A stretch of DNA of 64,000 nt from Lysobacterales bacterium (GTDB lineage: Bacteria; Pseudomonadota; Gammaproteobacteria; Xanthomonadales; Ahniellaceae), in the NCBI GenBank assembly GCA_016703225.1, contig JADJCM010000001.1, positions 1,240,001-1,304,000 of the forward strand, in the 5' to 3' direction. The notes beneath the pieces are model-generated. The model was not told the origin of the DNA. It was given only the letters and a program-made list of their open reading frames with translations, and ran no database searches. The position numbers and the translations under genes were made by a program. Of this stretch, positions 8,183 to 16,924 are shown piece after piece; positions within the stretch are counted from its first letter, which is position 1; the number at the start of each line of letters is the position of its first letter.

Positions 8183-9430
8183 ATGGCCGTAGTGTTCGTG
8201 AATCGCTATGCGTGGCCGGACCATTCGGCGACGAGCCAGTTGCTGACCGATCTGGCGCAGGCGCTGGTGGTGCGCGGGCATGCGGTGACGGTGATCGCGT
8301 CGCGGCAGTTGTATGACGCGCCGGCGGCGGACTTGCCGGCCAGCGAAGAAGACGCGGGTGTGCGGTATCTGCGCGTCGCGACCACGCGCTTCGGGCGAAA
8401 GCGTCTGCTTGGGCGCGCGCTCGACTATCTGAGTTTCTACGCGATGCTGCCGTTCACGCTGGCGCGGACGCTGCGACAGGGTGACATCGTCATTGCCAAG
8501 ACCGATCCGCCGCTGCTCGGCGTGCTGGTATCGGTGGTGGCCTGGCTGCGTGGCGCGCGCTGCGTGAACTGGCTGCAGGATGTGTTCCCGGAGGTCGCGG
8601 TTGCACTCGGCGAACCGCGGCTGCCGCGCCTGTTGACCGCGTCGGCGGCATGGCTGCGTGACCTCGGCCTGCGCTCGGCCGCGATGAACGTGGTCATCGG
8701 CGAACGCATGGCGACGCGATTGCAGGCACGGGTTCCGAATACGGCGCTGAAGGTGATTCCGAACTGGGCGCTGGAGCGCGAAATCCGGCCGCTGCCGCGC
8801 GAGGGCAATCGCGTGCGGCGCCAGAGTGGCTTCGATGCGCGCTTCATCGTGGCGTACTCGGGCAACCTCGGGCGTGCGCATGATGCGGAGACGCTGCTGA
8901 CCGCTGCGCGTCGATTGCGCGAGCGAGCGGACATCGGCTTCCTGCTGATCGGTGATGGGCATCTGATGCGCCAGTTGCAGGATCAGGTCGAACGCGACGC
9001 ACTCGGGAACATCCGCTTCCTGCCGTACCAGCCGATCGAGCGGCTCGCCGAGTCGCTCGCCGCTGGTGACCTGCACCTGGTCAGCCTGCGCCCCGAACTC
9101 GAGGGCCTGATCGTGCCGAGCAAGTTCTACGGCATTGCTGCCGCGGCGCGGCCGATCGCCTTTGTCGGCGACGCCGACGGCGAACTGGCAGGCTGGATCA
9201 CGCTGCATGAATGCGGCGTCGTGGTGCAGCCCGGCCATGGCGGCGCGCTGGCCGAAGCGATCGTGGCCATGGCCGACAGCGCGGACCGCGGCGCGGCGCG
9301 CGGACGCAATGCGCGGCGCATGCTCGACCTGCGCTTCACGCGCGACGGCGCCCACCAGCAATGGCATGATCTGCTTTCGCAACTCGGCGCCACCAGCGCC
9401 CACAACCCCACGGAAAAACATCGCACGTGA
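8183..9430 (+). CDS. WbuB-like GT4 glycosyltransferase
   Basis: A 415-residue GT4 glycosyltransferase similar in layout to WbuB-type (fucosaminyl) transferases. The N-terminus reads MAVVFVNRYAWPDHSATSQL; the middle has AKTDPPLLG and WLQDVFPEVA, two hallmarks of that subgroup; and the C-terminal domain starts at IVAYSGNLGRAHD. The ATG at 8183 has a GGAG Shine-Dalgarno at 8171; the longer frame from 8117 overlaps the acyltransferase gene. The stop overlaps the GTG start of gmd (GTGA), linking the two genes translationally. Confidence 0.85.
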   Translation: MAVVFVNRYAWPDHSATSQLLTDLAQALVVRGHAVTVIASRQLYDAPAADLPASEEDAGVRYLRVATTRFGRKRLLGRALDYLSFYAMLPFTLARTLRQGDIVIAKTDPPLLGVLVSVVAWLRGARCVNWLQDVFPEVAVALGEPRLPRLLTASAAWLRDLGLRSAAMNVVIGERMATRLQARVPNTALKVIPNWALEREIRPLPREGNRVRRQSGFDARFIVAYSGNLGRAHDAETLLTAARRLRERADIGFLLIGDGHLMRQLQDQVERDALGNIRFLPYQPIERLAESLAAGDLHLVSLRPELEGLIVPSKFYGIAAAARPIAFVGDADGELAGWITLHECGVVVQPGHGGALAEAIVAMADSADRGAARGRNARRMLDLRFTRDGAHQQWHDLLSQLGATSAHNPTEKHRT

Positions 9431-10536
9431 AACGCGCATTGATCACCGGTATCACCGGCCAGGACGGCGCCTATCTGGCCGAACTGCTGCTCGCCAAGGG
9501 CTACGAAGTGCATGGCATCAAGCGCCGTGCCTCGAGCTTCAACACCGACCGCATCGACCATCTGTACCAGGACCCGCACGAGTCGGGCCGGCGCCTGTTC
9601 CTGCACTATGGCGACCTGACCGATGCGACCAACCTGATCCGCATCCTGCAGCAGGTGCAGCCGGACGAGATCTACAACCTCGGCGCGCAGAGCCATGTCC
9701 AGGTGTCGTTCGAGACGCCGGAATACACCGCGAACTCGGATGCGGTGGGCACCCTGCGCCTGCTCGAGGCGATCCGCATCCTCGGGCTGGAAAAGAAGAC
9801 GCGCTTCTACCAGGCCTCGACCTCCGAGATGTTCGGCAAGGTCCAGGAGACGCCGCAGCGCGAGACCACGCCGTTCTACCCGCGCTCGCCCTATGGCGCG
9901 GCCAAGCTCTATGCGCACTGGATCACCGTGAACTATCGCGAGTCCTACGGCATGTATGCGTGCAACGGGATTCTCTTCAACCATGAATCGCCGTTGCGCG
10001 GCGAGACCTTCGTGACGCGCAAGATCACGCGCGCGCTGGCGCGCATTCATCTCGGCCTGCAGGACTGCCTGTTCCTCGGCAACCTCGATGCCCGCCGCGA
10101 CTGGGGCCATGCCCGCGACTACGTCGAGGCGCAGTGGCTGATGCTGCAGCAGGCCGAACCCGAGGACTTCGTGATCGCGACCGGCGAACAACATTCGGTA
10201 CGTGACTTCGTGACCCGCGCCGCCGGCGAGATCGGCATCACCATCGACTGGCGCGGCAGCGGCGGCGATGCCCATGGCATCATCGCCTCGGCACCTGCGG
10301 ACTCGTCCGCGAAGGTGGGCCAGCGCATCGTCGCCATCGACCCGCGCTACTTCCGCCCGGCCGAAGTCGACACCCTGCTCGGTGATCCCACGAAGGCCAA
10401 GACCAAACTCGGCTGGGTCGCGCGCACGCCGTTCGCGGAACTGGTGCGCGAGATGATGCAGTCCGACCTCAGCCTGGCGCGGCGCGATGCCCTGGTCACC
10501 GACGCCGGTTACCGCGCGCCGAACCACCATGAGTGA
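9427..10536 (+). CDS. gmd: GDP-mannose 4,6-dehydratase
   Basis: A 369-residue enzyme converting GDP-D-mannose to GDP-4-keto-6-deoxy-D-mannose, the first step to GDP-L-fucose or GDP-D-rhamnose. It has the NADP-binding GITGQDGAYLAE loop, the catalytic stretch TSEMFG, Tyr-x3-Lys in SPYGAAKLYAHW, and the strictly conserved region NHESPLRGETFVTRKITR. Length matches the family. GTG start at 9427 overlaps the previous stop. The partner GDP-fucose synthase gene follows after a two-gene DUF4160/DUF2442 insertion, so GDP-L-fucose is the likely product of the pair. Confidence 0.95.
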   Translation: MKRALITGITGQDGAYLAELLLAKGYEVHGIKRRASSFNTDRIDHLYQDPHESGRRLFLHYGDLTDATNLIRILQQVQPDEIYNLGAQSHVQVSFETPEYTANSDAVGTLRLLEAIRILGLEKKTRFYQASTSEMFGKVQETPQRETTPFYPRSPYGAAKLYAHWITVNYRESYGMYACNGILFNHESPLRGETFVTRKITRALARIHLGLQDCLFLGNLDARRDWGHARDYVEAQWLMLQQAEPEDFVIATGEQHSVRDFVTRAAGEIGITIDWRGSGGDAHGIIASAPADSSAKVGQRIVAIDPRYFRPAEVDTLLGDPTKAKTKLGWVARTPFAELVREMMQSDLSLARRDALVTDAGYRAPNHHE

Positions 10537-10541
10537 CTGAC

Positions 10542-10784
10542 ATGCCCACGGTGCTGCGCTCCGGGCCTTATCGCATCTACTGGTTCAGTCACGAACCGGG
10601 TGAGCCCCCGCATGTGCATATCGATCGCGGCGACCGATCGGCCAAGTTCTGGCTGCGTCCGGTGGCATTGGCACGCAATTCGGGCTTCCCTGCGCACGAG
10701 TTACGGGAGCTGCGCTTGCTCGTAGAATCCCACCAGCAATCCTTCCCGGAGCAGTGGCATGGGTACTTTGGCACTTCGCGCTGA
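10542..10784 (+). CDS. DUF4160 family protein
   Basis: An 80-residue protein starting MPTVLRSGPYRIYW and carrying the DUF4160 core: EPPHVHIDRGD near residue 25, KFWL, and a Glu-Leu-Arg-Glu helix. The family is usually encoded beside a DUF2442 gene, as here. Its biochemical function is not established; such pairs have been suggested to be toxin-antitoxin-like, without proof I can cite. It begins 5 bases after the gmd stop (an in-frame GTG at 10533 would overlap gmd) and overlaps the next gene by 26 bases. Confidence 0.8.
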   Translation: MPTVLRSGPYRIYWFSHEPGEPPHVHIDRGDRSAKFWLRPVALARNSGFPAHELRELRLLVESHQQSFPEQWHGYFGTSR

Positions 10785-11025
10785 CGAACGCGTCGAGCGC
10801 GTCGAGTTCAGCGACGATTTCCTGGAGGTCGCCTTGCGCGACGGACGGCGCATTGCGGTGCCGCTGGAGTGGTATCCCCGGCTCGCCTGCGCCACGCCCG
10901 AGCAGCGTGGGAACTGGGAGCTTTGCGGGGCGGGTTATGGCATTCATTGGCCGGATCTGGACGAGGACCTGAGCACCGAGGGTCTGCTGCGCGGGGCACC
11001 CGCGCCCACCGCTTCGGCACGATGA
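10759..11025 (+). CDS. DUF2442 family protein
   Basis: An 88-residue protein with the DUF2442 pattern: VEFSDDFLEVALRDGRRIAV, then PLEWYPRL, and a C-terminal GIHWPDLDEDLS motif. The pattern is complete, so the protein is probably intact. It overlaps the DUF4160 gene by 26 bases at its start and the GDP-fucose synthase gene by four bases at its end (ATGA). The pair is therefore wired into the sugar-nucleotide operon. Function unknown; a regulatory or antitoxin-like role is speculative. Confidence 0.82.
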   Translation: MGTLALRADERVERVEFSDDFLEVALRDGRRIAVPLEWYPRLACATPEQRGNWELCGAGYGIHWPDLDEDLSTEGLLRGAPAPTASAR

Positions 11026-11966
11026 GTTCAATGCGCAGCGACGCCCGCATCTGGATCGCCGGGCATCGTGGCCTGGTCGGTGGTTCCATCCTGCGTCGGC
11101 TGCAGGCGGAAGGCGCGTCGAACCTGTTGCTGCGTACGCATGCCGAGCTCGACCTGATCGACCAGCATGCGGTCGACGCGTTCTGCGCGCAGGAACGGCC
11201 GGAGTATGTGTTCCTCGCCGCAGCCAAGGTCGGTGGCATCCACGCCAACAACACTTATCCGGCGGAATTCATCCGCGACAATCTGGCGATCCAGACCAAT
11301 GTGATCCACAGCGCGTGGAAGCACGGCGCGCGCAAACTGTGTTTCCTCGGTTCCTCGTGCATCTATCCAAAACTGGCGCCGCAGCCTCTGCGCGAGGATG
11401 CACTGCTCACCGGGCCGCTGGAGCCGACCAATGAGTGGTATGCAATCGCAAAGATCGCCGGCATCAAGATGTGCCAGGCCTATCGTCGCCAGTACGGCTT
11501 CGACGCGATCAGCCTGATGCCTACCAATCTGTATGGCATTGGCGACAACTTCGACGCACAGAATTCGCATGTGCTGCCGGCCTTGATCCGCAAGTTCCAC
11601 GAGGCGAAGCAGCGTGGCGATGGCGGGGTCACGATCTGGGGCACGGGCACGCCGCTGCGCGAATTCCTGCATGCCGACGATCTCGCCGATGCTGCCGTGT
11701 TCCTGATGCGACACTACAGCGAGGAACAGTTCATCAATGTCGGCACCGGCAGCGACCTCAGCATCCGCGAACTCGCGCAACTGGTCGCCGACGTGGTGGG
11801 CTTCAGTGGCAGCATCAGCACCGACCCATCGAAACCCGACGGCACGCCGCGCAAGTTGATGGACGTGTCGCGCCTGCATGCGCTCGGCTGGCGCCATCGC
11901 ATCGAATTGCGCGAGGGGATCGCGGCGACCTATGATTGGTTCCGCGCCCAAACCGATCACGGTTGA
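11022..11966 (+). CDS. fcl: GDP-L-fucose synthase
   Basis: A 314-residue epimerase-reductase that turns GDP-4-keto-6-deoxymannose into GDP-L-fucose with NADPH. It shows the GHRGLVGGSI nucleotide-binding loop, GSSCIYPKLAPQP, and the catalytic Tyr-x3-Lys in NEWYAIAKIAG, all diagnostic of Fcl/WcaG. The ATG at 11022 overlaps the DUF2442 stop; a second ATG at 11031 is possible. It completes the pathway begun by gmd. A synonym is wcaG. Confidence 0.93.
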   Translation: MSSMRSDARIWIAGHRGLVGGSILRRLQAEGASNLLLRTHAELDLIDQHAVDAFCAQERPEYVFLAAAKVGGIHANNTYPAEFIRDNLAIQTNVIHSAWKHGARKLCFLGSSCIYPKLAPQPLREDALLTGPLEPTNEWYAIAKIAGIKMCQAYRRQYGFDAISLMPTNLYGIGDNFDAQNSHVLPALIRKFHEAKQRGDGGVTIWGTGTPLREFLHADDLADAAVFLMRHYSEEQFINVGTGSDLSIRELAQLVADVVGFSGSISTDPSKPDGTPRKLMDVSRLHALGWRHRIELREGIAATYDWFRAQTDHG

Positions 11967-13293
11967 GTCCCGCGCGGTGCTGCAGCGCCGCCTCGCCCTC
12001 GGCTTTGCACTCGCGCTGGTTGGCGCCTGCCTCGCAAACGGCGCCTCGCTCTACCTGCGCCGCATCGGCGTCGTCGATCCTGATTTCCATCGGGCCTATT
12101 TGGCTGCCTATTGTGACCCGGCGGCAGCGCTGCCTTGCCGATGCATGGACTTCGAAAGGGCCGCTCGGCTCGACTCGCCGCCGTCTCGCGAGTCGCTCGG
12201 TCAGGTTCGCCCCGCCGAGCACGCGCTGCGCATGCTCAAGGACGGGCTGTTCGCTGCCTTCGTCCTGATTTCGCTGTTGCTGGTCCGGCGTGATCCAGGC
12301 GCGCGCGCCACGCTGCGCACCAGCGGGCCGCTGCCCTGGTTCGCCCTGTCGCTCCTGGTTGCGGCGGCGATTGCCGTGTTCGACCATGGCGCCTTGCTGG
12401 CACTGATCGGCCTGCGTCCGTTTGCTTTCCTGGCGGTCGCCGCCATCGGCTTGTGGATGGCGGCGCAGATGAAGCAGGTGGCCGCGCTGTTGCCCTGGTT
12501 GCTTGCCATCGAGGTGTTGTTGGTTGGCGTCGAGTATCTGCATGGCCTGCCCATGCGCCGGTGCCCACATTCGTTCCGTGCGGTTGGCAGTTTCGTGCTG
12601 CCGAATTCGCTGGGCATGGCGAGTGCGGTGCTGGTGGCGTTCTGGGCTACGCAGGCCGAGTCGACTCGAGCCTGGCCGGCGGTGCTGCTGCTGGCCGTGG
12701 CGCTGACGCTCGCCAGCGGTTCGGCCACTGCGGCCTTTGCGCTGCTGGCGCTGGCGGCACTGCGGTTGTGGCGCCGTCCGGGCACCTCGCGCATCCTGGT
12801 TGCCGGCGGCGCCGTCGCCGCCGCACTGCTGTTCGCAGCGCTGTTGCCAGGCTGGATGTCGCGCCCGGATCTGTACGATTCGGTGTTTGCACAAGGCGGA
12901 CGATGGCAGACCCTGCTCGCGGTCTTGCAGCAGGCTTCGCCGCGCGAATGGCTGTTCGGTCACGGACTCGGGGTCGGCAGCAATCTTGCGAACAATCTGC
13001 TGTCCACGCCGCCGTCGCCGATACGTCTCGAACCGTGGCAGCGCTTCCATGCCGATGCGACACCGACGGCGTTGTTCGTGCAACTCGGCTTGCCCGGTGC
13101 ACTGCTGTTCTACGGCCTCCTGGCCTGGGCGACCCGGCAAGATGCACGCTCGCGACCGTTCTACCTGGTGTTGATTCTGGTCAGCCTCACGGTGAACATT
13201 GCCGAGCTGTTCCCGGTCAACTTTCTGCTCGGTCTCGCACTCGCACATTCGCTCGAGATCGCGAGGAAACCCGCCGGCAGCGTCCGGACATGA
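11932..13293 (+). CDS. O-antigen polymerase/ligase-like membrane protein
   Basis: A roughly 453-residue multi-pass membrane protein with about ten hydrophobic segments and a large loop near residues 295-370. It has a conserved-looking GHGLGVGSN motif in the loop, followed by PTALFVQLGLPGALLFYG, a pattern seen in Wzy/WaaL-like proteins. Similarity to named families is weak, so this rests mainly on topology, the loop motif and context next to the flippase gene. The start is uncertain: ATG 11932 overlaps fcl by 35 bases, and GTG 11977 is an alternative. The stop overlaps the flippase ATG. Confidence 0.65.
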   Translation: MIGSAPKPITVESRAVLQRRLALGFALALVGACLANGASLYLRRIGVVDPDFHRAYLAAYCDPAAALPCRCMDFERAARLDSPPSRESLGQVRPAEHALRMLKDGLFAAFVLISLLLVRRDPGARATLRTSGPLPWFALSLLVAAAIAVFDHGALLALIGLRPFAFLAVAAIGLWMAAQMKQVAALLPWLLAIEVLLVGVEYLHGLPMRRCPHSFRAVGSFVLPNSLGMASAVLVAFWATQAESTRAWPAVLLLAVALTLASGSATAAFALLALAALRLWRRPGTSRILVAGGAVAAALLFAALLPGWMSRPDLYDSVFAQGGRWQTLLAVLQQASPREWLFGHGLGVGSNLANNLLSTPPSPIRLEPWQRFHADATPTALFVQLGLPGALLFYGLLAWATRQDARSRPFYLVLILVSLTVNIAELFPVNFLLGLALAHSLEIARKPAGSVRT

Positions 13294-14870
13294 GGGCTTT
13301 GGTGGAGCAGCGCCCGCTGGATAGCCGCGCCCCGGTGCCTTGGCTGATCGGCGCGCGTCTGCTGAACATGCTGGTCGTGCTGGCAGCGATTCCGGTGCTG
13401 ATCCACGCCCTCGGTCGGGACGGTTTCGCCTTGTGGGCGCTGCTGCTGGCAGCGAGCGCGGTGTTTTCGGTACTCGAGTTCGGAATGGCTCCGACCTATG
13501 TGCGTCATGCCGCACTCGCCCTGCACGAACGCGGCGGCGCCGGGACACGCGCGCTGCTGGGCAGAGTGCTCGCAATCGTAGTCACGGTGTTTGCCTTGGC
13601 CGCGGCTCCGTTGTTGTGGTTCTCCGCCGGGCTGACCGCGCTGTTGCAGCTACCAGCCACCGCGTCACTGTCAGCATCGCGTTTGTTGCCGGCGATCTAC
13701 CTGTGCGTGCTGCTGCGCGCGGTGCTGCAGTTCGGTGCACACAGTTTCAATGCCGCGCGTCGCTTCCGCGCACTGGCGCTGAGCGCGTTTGCGCAGTCCT
13801 CGTTCTCCAATCTCGCTGCTGCGCTGGCCGCATACTCGACGGGTCGACTCGACCTGAGTCTGATCGCCTTCTGGACCGCCCAGCTGGCCGTGGTCGGATG
13901 CGGATTCTTGTTGGCGTTGCGGTCGCTTCCGACCGCGGCCGCAACCGATGCCGCCCACGCCGTGTCATGGCGCAGCCTGGTCACGCACGGCCTGAAGGTG
14001 CAGATCGACGACTGGACCCAGGTCGTCACCTTCCAGTTCGACAAGTTCCTGATAGCGGCGATGCTCGGGCTGCCGGCGCTCACTCCCTACGAGATCGCCA
14101 ACCGCTGCGTGCAGGCCCTGCGCAGCATTCCCTCCAGCGGGCTCGATGCGTTCCTGGCCTACGCGGTGATCGGTCGCGCCGGTCATGGCGACTCCTGGTC
14201 GCGTTATCTCGACGCGACGCGCACGGCAGTGCTGACGAGTCTGGTGTTTCTCATGGCGCCGATGGTGGTGGCGCCGCTGTTCTTGTTCGCATGGACGGGC
14301 GAGGTTGGCCTGCAGGCACGATGGGTGTTTCTGGCGCTGGCGATCGCGGCTGCAATGAACGTGCTGGCACTGCCGGCCGCGTCGCTGGTGCAGGCCGGTG
14401 ATCGCCCCGGGCTGCAGGCGCGGTCCGCCGTTCTTGCGATGCTGCTCAACTTGCTGTTGAGTTGCGCCTTGATCCAGGTCTGGGGTGCGACGGGCGCGGC
14501 CATTGGCACTGCCGTGGCCGCCTGCGCTGGGGCGGCGCTTCTCATCAGTGCCGCGCACGACCACTGCGGGCAGTCGCTGGCTTCGACCCTGACGATGGTT
14601 CTTCGTTACTGGCCCTTGGCCGCGGTCTGCCTGTTGTGTGCGTGGCTGTTCCAATCTGGATTCGCATACTGGCTGTCCGTGCAGGGTGCGGAAGTACGTG
14701 AAGCGCGTGCGCTGCGCTGGTCGGCGGCTGCGTGGTCTCTGCTGGGCTATGTGGTGTGCGTGGTTGCGATGCTGTCCCTGCAGTTGCGACGGGACGCATC
14801 ACTGCGTGGGCAGTGGCGCCGATGGAGATCGGCGCGGAAGCAGCCCCATGAGCAACCGTCGCGACGATGA
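13290..14870 (+). CDS. Wzx-like polysaccharide flippase
   Basis: A 526-residue integral membrane protein with 12-14 predicted helices, fitting the MOP/Wzx superfamily that moves lipid-linked repeat units to the periplasmic face. The N-terminal segments PWLIGARLLNMLVVLAAIP and DGFALWALLLAASAVFSVLE resemble Wzx helices 1 and 2, including the FGMAPTYVR loop. No catalytic motif is expected. The ATG at 13290 overlaps the preceding stop and its TGA overlaps the nucleotidyltransferase ATG, so the latter belongs to the same operon. Confidence 0.78.
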   Translation: MRALVEQRPLDSRAPVPWLIGARLLNMLVVLAAIPVLIHALGRDGFALWALLLAASAVFSVLEFGMAPTYVRHAALALHERGGAGTRALLGRVLAIVVTVFALAAAPLLWFSAGLTALLQLPATASLSASRLLPAIYLCVLLRAVLQFGAHSFNAARRFRALALSAFAQSSFSNLAAALAAYSTGRLDLSLIAFWTAQLAVVGCGFLLALRSLPTAAATDAAHAVSWRSLVTHGLKVQIDDWTQVVTFQFDKFLIAAMLGLPALTPYEIANRCVQALRSIPSSGLDAFLAYAVIGRAGHGDSWSRYLDATRTAVLTSLVFLMAPMVVAPLFLFAWTGEVGLQARWVFLALAIAAAMNVLALPAASLVQAGDRPGLQARSAVLAMLLNLLLSCALIQVWGATGAAIGTAVAACAGAALLISAAHDHCGQSLASTLTMVLRYWPLAAVCLLCAWLFQSGFAYWLSVQGAEVREARALRWSAAAWSLLGYVVCVVAMLSLQLRRDASLRGQWRRWRSARKQPHEQPSRR

Positions 14871-15979
14871 CTGAAGTCTTTGATCGGAGGCGTATCGCCG
14901 CACTCCTGAGAGACTCCGGAGACACGGCGATTCCTGCCACCGTTGAGGGGCTGGAGCGTTGCATGGAGGCTGCGGCCGAAGAGGGAGTCGCAGCGCTGTT
15001 GGCCCAGCGTTGGTCGGTGTCGCCGTCGCTTGCACATCCGCTCCGGTTGGCACTTCAGAGACACCTGCGGCAGGCGGCACTGGATGAGTTGGCGCGTGAC
15101 GCGTTCGAACGCACGATACTCAGGCAACTGGCTGCCGCCGGGATCGTCTGCGTCGTCCTGAAGGGCGCGGCCCTGGCGCGCTGGCTGTATCCACAGCCGT
15201 TCCAGCGGCCTCGCGCCGACCTCGACCTGCTGTTTTCTCGGCGGGAGGAGCTTGCTGCCGCCGAAACGGCGCTGGCGCGGGTAGGCTTTCGCTGGAATGG
15301 CGTTCTGACCAATGGACCGAGCTTCGAGCGCGTGTTGATCGGCAATCTCGCCGGGCAGGAACACCATGTCGACGCGCACTGGCGGCTGGCCAATCACCCG
15401 GTCTTCGCCGACTCCTTCGATTTTGCAGAGCTGCTGCGCGCCAGCCAGCCGTTGGCTTCGTTGGCAGGTTCGCCAGCGCTCGGCAAGGTGCACGCGCTCG
15501 CGCATGCCTGTCTGCACCGCGTGAACAACCTGCTCGATGGGCGAGGCGATCGACTGATCTGGCTGTACGACATCGCGCTGCTGACGCGCAGTCTCGATCC
15601 GCAGGGATGGTCGGCGCTGTGCGCCCTCGCAAAGGCGAAGCAGATCGCCGGTCCGTGCGCGGACGGACTGTCCGCGAGCAGTGAGTTTCTCCATGCGCCG
15701 GTCTCGTGGGCCGTGTTGGAGGCGTTGCGGACGAGCGCAAACGCCGAGGATTTCGATATGCGGTTTGCCAGCCGCCGCTGGTATTTCGAAGCACAGCTCT
15801 TGGCCCGGCTGCGTTGGTGGCAACGGCCGCGGCAACTTGCACAGAAGTTCTTTCCAGGACGCGCCTACATGTATCAGCGCTATGGTTTGCAGCGCGGTAC
15901 CGAGTTGCCTGCCGCGTACCTGCGGCGCTGGATGGACGCCGGACGCCAACTACTTGGCTTCTTGCGCCGAGGCAGTTGA
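14867..15979 (+). CDS. Nucleotidyltransferase-family protein (NTP_transf_5 type)
   Basis: A 370-residue protein of the nucleotidyltransferase family often found beside PqqD-like, B2-like and lasso-type genes. Visible hallmarks are GIVCVVLKGAALARWLYP near residues 92-110 and the metal-binding RADLDLLFS just after; HHVDAHWRL and a DRLIWLYDIALL helix follow. Family members are thought to transfer nucleotidyl groups in RiPP or polysaccharide pathways, but the substrate is unknown. It is coupled to the flippase gene by ATGA overlap and ends about 165 bases before the convergent B2 gene. Confidence 0.75.
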   Translation: MTEVFDRRRIAALLRDSGDTAIPATVEGLERCMEAAAEEGVAALLAQRWSVSPSLAHPLRLALQRHLRQAALDELARDAFERTILRQLAAAGIVCVVLKGAALARWLYPQPFQRPRADLDLLFSRREELAAAETALARVGFRWNGVLTNGPSFERVLIGNLAGQEHHVDAHWRLANHPVFADSFDFAELLRASQPLASLAGSPALGKVHALAHACLHRVNNLLDGRGDRLIWLYDIALLTRSLDPQGWSALCALAKAKQIAGPCADGLSASSEFLHAPVSWAVLEALRTSANAEDFDMRFASRRWYFEAQLLARLRWWQRPRQLAQKFFPGRAYMYQRYGLQRGTELPAAYLRRWMDAGRQLLGFLRRGS

Positions 15980-16144
15980 GGTTCGGGCCAAAGCCGTCAT
16001 GCGTTCGGGTTCAGGATGCCGGATGAGCATGAGCGACGACTGGCGCGCGTGACCAAGCGCCTTTCCGCCGCCACGCGATGTCGACCGATGTTGTGGGTGT
16101 TGCCGAACATGATCGACACTGAGCGATGGCCGCTTCCGCGGATG
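15980..16144. other. Gap between nucleotidyltransferase and B2 genes
   Basis: This 165-base gap between convergent genes is where a RiPP precursor might be expected. The only frames seen are a 17-codon plus-strand ORF at 15999, a 62-codon plus-strand frame at 16016 that runs antisense into the B2 gene, and a 37-codon minus-strand frame (MFGNTHNIGRHR..., 15997-16110) just downstream of B2. None has a lasso leader YxxP motif or a convincing ribosome binding site. Confidence 0.4.
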
Positions 16145-16588
16145 CTAGCCGGGCGTCGGTACGTGCTGCAGCGGCGACCAGTCGGAAGGCGAAACGTCCG
16201 ATAACGGTGCGCCTGACAGCGCCACCCAGGCATGCGCTTCCAGACCACCGCCATCCTTGCGCACGCCGATCTGCAGCTGCGGATCGAGGCCGCAGCGGCG
16301 CAGCCAGGCGTAGACCAGCAGCGATTGGCGCAGACAGCTGGCGGTAACGAGGCCATGGCGACCGGCGATGGTGGCGAGTTCGGCGAGGCGGGTGGCGGCG
16401 GCGAGATCGGATTTGCTGGCCGAGTGCGGGTTGGCGTGGCGGCTGCAGCGCTCGAGCCAGCGCCGCGTGCGCACGTAGCCGAACATCGCGAGTGCTGCGT
16501 GCACACCGGCCAGCGCGGGCACCAGGGCGATGAACTGCACGCGCTCGCGCGGCGACAGCTTCAGCCAGCCGCGCAGGCGCCCGGCCAT
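16145..16588 (-). CDS. Lasso-type B2 protein (transglutaminase-like leader peptidase)
   Basis: A 147-residue protein of the lasso peptide biosynthesis B2 family, a Cys protease with a transglutaminase-like core that removes RiPP leader peptides. The presumed nucleophile is Cys85 in TASCLRQSLLVYAWLRRCG; His119 lies in LEAHAWVAL; Asp131 is a candidate third residue. The N-terminal 60 residues form the extra helical part typical of B2. Its ATG lies one base after the TGA of the PqqD/B1-like gene, so both are co-translated. It is convergent with the nucleotidyltransferase gene. Confidence 0.85.
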   Translation of the reverse strand: MAGRLRGWLKLSPRERVQFIALVPALAGVHAALAMFGYVRTRRWLERCSRHANPHSASKSDLAAATRLAELATIAGRHGLVTASCLRQSLLVYAWLRRCGLDPQLQIGVRKDGGGLEAHAWVALSGAPLSDVSPSDWSPLQHVPTPG

Positions 16589-16589
16589 G

Positions 16590-16886
16590 TCAGCCGAGCT
16601 TGATCAGGCCGGCATCACGCAGCTGGGCCGCGAGCGCGAGCAGATCGTGATGGAGCTGGTCCGGGGTGACGTCGAATTCGGCGAGCATGGCGTCGTGGAT
16701 GGACTGCAACGTGGCGCCGTCGCCGATCAGCTGCCAGATGCGGGTGCCGACCGGGTCGAGCCCGAAATACTGTTCGCTGGCGAGATCGAGCAGCACGGCC
16801 TCGCCACCGACCTCCTGGAACAGGACATCGTCGGAACGGCGCGCGGTCTGGCCGAGTGTGAGCGGTGCAACGGTCATGTCGGGCAT
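16590..16886 (-). CDS. PqqD/lasso B1-like RiPP recognition protein
   Basis: A 98-residue protein of the PqqD family (RiPP recognition element), which binds leader peptides and presents them to the processing enzyme. The core signature AVLLDLASEQYFGLDPVG followed by TRIWQLI is clear, and the C-terminal helices (LLALAAQLRDAGLI) fit. The start is either ATG 16886 or ATG 16877; the first has a GGAAG sequence 12 bases upstream. It lies directly before the B2 gene, as in split B1/B2 lasso clusters, and is divergent from the ABC transporter gene with only 38 bases between. Confidence 0.85.
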   Translation of the reverse strand: MPDMTVAPLTLGQTARRSDDVLFQEVGGEAVLLDLASEQYFGLDPVGTRIWQLIGDGATLQSIHDAMLAEFDVTPDQLHHDLLALAAQLRDAGLIKLG

Positions 16887-16924
16887 GATAGCCGACAGCT
16901 TCCGATGCGTTGAACCGCCTGCCG

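Noticed and set aside
15997..16110. 37-codon minus-strand ORF after B2 as a possible lasso precursor
   Set aside because: It is very Arg-rich, lacks the YxxP leader motif and the usual Thr before the core, and has no clear ribosome binding site. Kept only as something to check.
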